DNA of 6,248 nt from Candidatus Moraniibacteriota bacterium. GTDB lineage: Bacteria; Patescibacteriota; Minisyncoccia; Moranbacterales; GCA-2747515. The stretch lies in contig JAOZUJ010000055.1 of NCBI GenBank assembly GCA_029938745.1, positions 1 through 6,248 on the forward strand, given 5' to 3'. Under the pieces are notes generated by a model. That model saw only the letters and a list, made by a program, of their open reading frames with translations, ran no database searches and was not told the DNA's origin. Of the stretch, positions 4,264 to 6,248 are shown piece by piece; the stretch's first letter is position 1; each line of letters starts with the position of its first letter. Position numbers and translations under genes: made by a program.

Positions 4264-6248
4264 ATGGCTACCGACAATGGTTTTGGTGCGTTGAAAGATG
4301 TGCAAGTAGGTGCACAAATGGATTCTGAGCAAGAAAAAAAGGAATTAGAAAAGCTGAATTCACAGTATGAAATATATAAGGAACAATTTGAGGGTATTCT
4401 CAGCGTATTTGTTGACGTGCGTGATGCAGGTGATGAAATTGCAGACAAAGATGTAAAAAAAGCATTTGACAAATCTGTCGATGCTGTTCGTGAAGCAATG
4501 GATAAATTTATGGATCTTGAATTTGTTGATGAGATAACAACTAGTATGAAAGTTGTTACTATACAAAATGATTTGATTTGGAAGATTAAAGAATTAGTAG
4601 AAGAAATGGCCGAGCTCGCAGATGTTGACATTGTTCAGGAGAAAATATCTAACATAGAAGGTGATAAAAAAACTCAAGCAGAACAAGATGGTGAACTACT
4701 TACTTTTTTTGAAGATTCAAAAAAAGTTGGGAATAAGAATAGGCCTGTTAGTGTTGAAGTAGATGGAAAATTAACAACAGGGAAGGCTCAGGAGATAGAT
4801 AATGTTGAGGAAAAAATATCATGGCATGAAGCTAAGGAGGAAGCACAAGATCATGGAAAGGATAATTTAATGATCAGAGAAGAGCTTGGTGTTATCCAAA
4901 AAGAGGTATCTAAAATGGATAAAGCTATTGATAAATTAAAAAAGGGAACAGAAAAAAATAATGCGATAAAAGAGTTGAAAGAATTCAAGATGCAGGCTGC
5001 ACAAAAATTACATAAAATTGTTCAGGAAAAAATTGCGATTGAAGAGCAGAGAAGGAAAGACGCTGTTGACAAAAAGGAAAAATCACAGAATGAAAAAAAT
5101 ACAGTAGAATCAAATAAACAAACAATTGAAGTGTCATTGGAAAAATATGATGATGTCGTTGAGCGTGCAAAAAAAGATTATTCAAAAAATAAACGAATAA
5201 AGAGTATCTTGGATCAAACAGGTAGAAAAGTGAAGGCAGAACGTGGTGTGATAAATATGAAAAATAAAAAAAAGAGAGCAGTTGAGGTAAAAAAATTACA
5301 GACATACGTTGACGCAGCTATTAAACAAATTGAAGAAGAAATGCAACACGCAGATACTTTTTTGTCGCTAGTGAAAGAGTTCGGTCGCACTAAAACTGTT
5401 TATTATGATACGAATGATGCAGAAAATAAATTAAAAATTATTTCGTATGACGGAAAAAATGGAGGCACTGTCACATATGAAAATGGTGATGGTAGACAGG
5501 TTGGTTCCGCAGAAGAATTTCGTACAATTGTTGCTAACATGAAAAAAGAGGTTGAACAATTAACACTGGACGATGCAGAATACAGCCAACTTGTAAAGGA
5601 GACAAAGAAAAACTACAAAAAAAATAAAAAACTACAAGAGTTTGTAACTGCTGTGGATAATTCTGTAAAAAAGAAAAAAGAAAAATTAGAGAAAGAGAAA
5701 AGTCCAAAGAGAAGAAAGAAACTTGCACAAGCATTGCAAAAATATCTTATTGATGTTACTGCACAAATTCAAGATCGTATAAGTAGCGCAGATAAAAAAA
5801 ATACTGCAAAAAATAGTCAGAAAAAAGAGCCTGTTGTCAAACAAAGCGATGATGCTGATGTGTTATCTTTGGATGATGAGGGTGTTTCGGATAATGCCGA
5901 TTTAGATGGTGTTGATGAGAATTTATTTAGTGCTGATGTCAGTGATGAAAGTGTAACAGAGGAGCTTGGTACAGAAAATGTGCAAGCAAATGATGGAGGG
6001 GAATCTGATGTAGATGGCGTGACAGAAAGCGGTGAAAGTGATGGTATTGAGGGTGAATTGGAAGATACGCTTGATAATCTTTTTGGTGATGCTGATACAG
6101 CAGAAGATGTAGAGCATATAGGAAAGGATAGTAGCGAAAATGAACAAAGGGAGGGAATTGTAGTCATAGAAGGTTTGGAGGAATTAAGTGATATGGAGCG
6201 TAGTACGATAGAACAAATGTTTGTTGGTAAAAAGCAATTATTTGAACA
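4264..6248 (+). CDS. Large soluble coiled-coil protein with internal repeat and acidic region (3' end outside window)
   Basis: An uninterrupted frame runs from ATG 4264 to the right edge: 661 complete codons, no stop. I do not recognise the family. The protein is very rich in Lys, Glu, Asp and Gln, with no Cys, two Trp and three Pro (161, 481, 523) in the visible part. There is no signal peptide or membrane segment. Heptads are visible at L28, L31, Y35, Y38, F42, I45 and at I211, V215, M218, I222, L225, so most of residues 20-510 is probably helical coiled coil. A diverged repeat of about 70 residues occurs twice (295-364 and 440-510). Between them is a small strand-forming segment (380-423) with SYDGKNGG and VTYENGDGR. 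Residues 529-628 are strongly acidic and probably disordered. After them a hydrophobic IVVIEGLEEL and a helix begin what may be a further domain. It is divergent from the glycosyltransferase operon and shares its promoter core. A scaffold or surface-associated structural role is conceivable, but nothing here proves it. Confidence 0.88.
   Translation, partial: MATDNGFGALKDVQVGAQMDSEQEKKELEKLNSQYEIYKEQFEGILSVFVDVRDAGDEIADKDVKKAFDKSVDAVREAMDKFMDLEFVDEITTSMKVVTIQNDLIWKIKELVEEMAELADVDIVQEKISNIEGDKKTQAEQDGELLTFFEDSKKVGNKNRPVSVEVDGKLTTGKAQEIDNVEEKISWHEAKEEAQDHGKDNLMIREELGVIQKEVSKMDKAIDKLKKGTEKNNAIKELKEFKMQAAQKLHKIVQEKIAIEEQRRKDAVDKKEKSQNEKNTVESNKQTIEVSLEKYDDVVERAKKDYSKNKRIKSILDQTGRKVKAERGVINMKNKKKRAVEVKKLQTYVDAAIKQIEEEMQHADTFLSLVKEFGRTKTVYYDTNDAENKLKIISYDGKNGGTVTYENGDGRQVGSAEEFRTIVANMKKEVEQLTLDDAEYSQLVKETKKNYKKNKKLQEFVTAVDNSVKKKKEKLEKEKSPKRRKKLAQALQKYLIDVTAQIQDRISSADKKNTAKNSQKKEPVVKQSDDADVLSLDDEGVSDNADLDGVDENLFSADVSDESVTEELGTENVQANDGGESDVDGVTESGESDGIEGELEDTLDNLFGDADTAEDVEHIGKDSSENEQREGIVVIEGLEELSDMERSTIEQMFVGKKQLFE
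5146..5355 (+). repeat. Protein-level internal repeat, copy 1 (residues 295-364 of the coiled-coil protein)
   Basis: The copy runs from Tyr295 to Asp364. It opens with YDDVVERAKKDYSKNKR and closes with LQTYVDAAIKQIEEEMQHAD. It aligns to copy 2 (residues 440-510) with one single-residue gap and about 20 of 70 identities by hand count. Shared positions include the opening Tyr, KK, Y, KNK, and the final LQ-Y, QI and AD. Confidence 0.6.
5581..5793 (+). repeat. Protein-level internal repeat, copy 2 (residues 440-510 of the coiled-coil protein)
   Basis: The copy runs from Tyr440 to Asp510. It opens with YSQLVKETKKNYKKNKK and closes with LQKYLIDVTAQIQDRISSAD. It is one residue longer than copy 1 because of an insertion near the Lys-rich middle. 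The DNA of the two copies is not obviously similar, so the duplication is old. A weaker possible third copy lies at residues 205-262. Confidence 0.6.
5848..6147 (+). other. Acidic low-complexity segment of the coiled-coil protein (residues 529-628)
   Basis: These 100 codons are dominated by Asp, Glu, Ser, Gly and Val with very few basic residues, for example SDVDGVTESGESDGIEGE. They follow directly on a Lys-rich region (about 455-525), so charge flips sharply within the chain. The segment is probably disordered, or binds cations or a basic partner; both are inference. Its Asp and Ser codons make the opposite strand read as a long Ser/Pro-rich frame that is not a gene. Confidence 0.7.

Noticed and set aside
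4256..4294. Twelve-codon frame starting at ATG 4256 that overlaps the start of the coiled-coil gene
   Set aside because: It could be a translational regulator, but it has no well-placed Shine-Dalgarno site and the peptide (MEVWLPTMVLVR) shows no attenuator-like pattern.
4248..4631. Minus-strand Ser-rich open frame opposite the start of the coiled-coil gene
   Set aside because: It lies opposite a clearly coding plus frame of 661 codons. Its Ser/Thr/Phe richness is the mirror of Lys/Glu/Asp codons, and it runs through the ribosome binding site.
5817..6167. Minus-strand Ser/Pro-rich open frame of 116 codons
   Set aside because: It is the antisense image of the Asp/Glu/Ser-rich segment; low-complexity composition explains its openness.

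Overview
The window is AT-rich bacterial DNA with tightly packed genes. It most resembles a Candidate Phyla Radiation (Patescibacteria) genome. That assignment is an inference from weak or absent Shine-Dalgarno sites, two GT-C membrane glycosyltransferases in tandem, and a giant charged coiled-coil protein of unknown function. No rRNA or marker gene is present to prove it. Tryptophan is encoded by TGG and no in-frame TGA is read through, so the standard bacterial code fits.

Layout. Positions 1-120 are the last 39 codons of a plus-strand gene, followed by two hairpins: a loop-free 32-bp perfect palindrome (127-158) and a classic intrinsic terminator (175-201). Positions 202-420 hold no gene. 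They do contain candidate promoter elements and a second perfect 32-bp palindrome (334-365), which is built from three 11-bp repeats of an AACGTT-centred operator-like site. A small plus-strand gene (421-735, 104 aa, DUF2103-like) follows. It ends inside a 40-bp perfect palindrome (729-768), which probably terminates transcription from both sides because the next genes run on the minus strand.

Two minus-strand genes, 4192-2627 and then 2593-788, form a likely operon. Both encode polytopic GT-C (PMT_2/GT39-like) glycosyltransferases that should move sugars from a polyprenyl-phosphate carrier onto an acceptor outside the membrane. Their promoter lies in the 71-bp gap before the last gene. There a 16-bp palindrome (4216-4231) carries an extended -10 box on each strand, so the operon and the divergent plus-strand gene appear to share one overlapping promoter core.

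The last gene (4264 to the right edge, at least 661 codons, open at the 3' end) encodes a soluble, lysine/glutamate-rich coiled-coil protein. It has no cysteine, only three prolines, an internal duplication of about 70 residues, and an acidic stretch of about 100 residues followed by the start of another segment. I do not recognise its family. It is the least explained object here, together with the operator array and the shared promoter.
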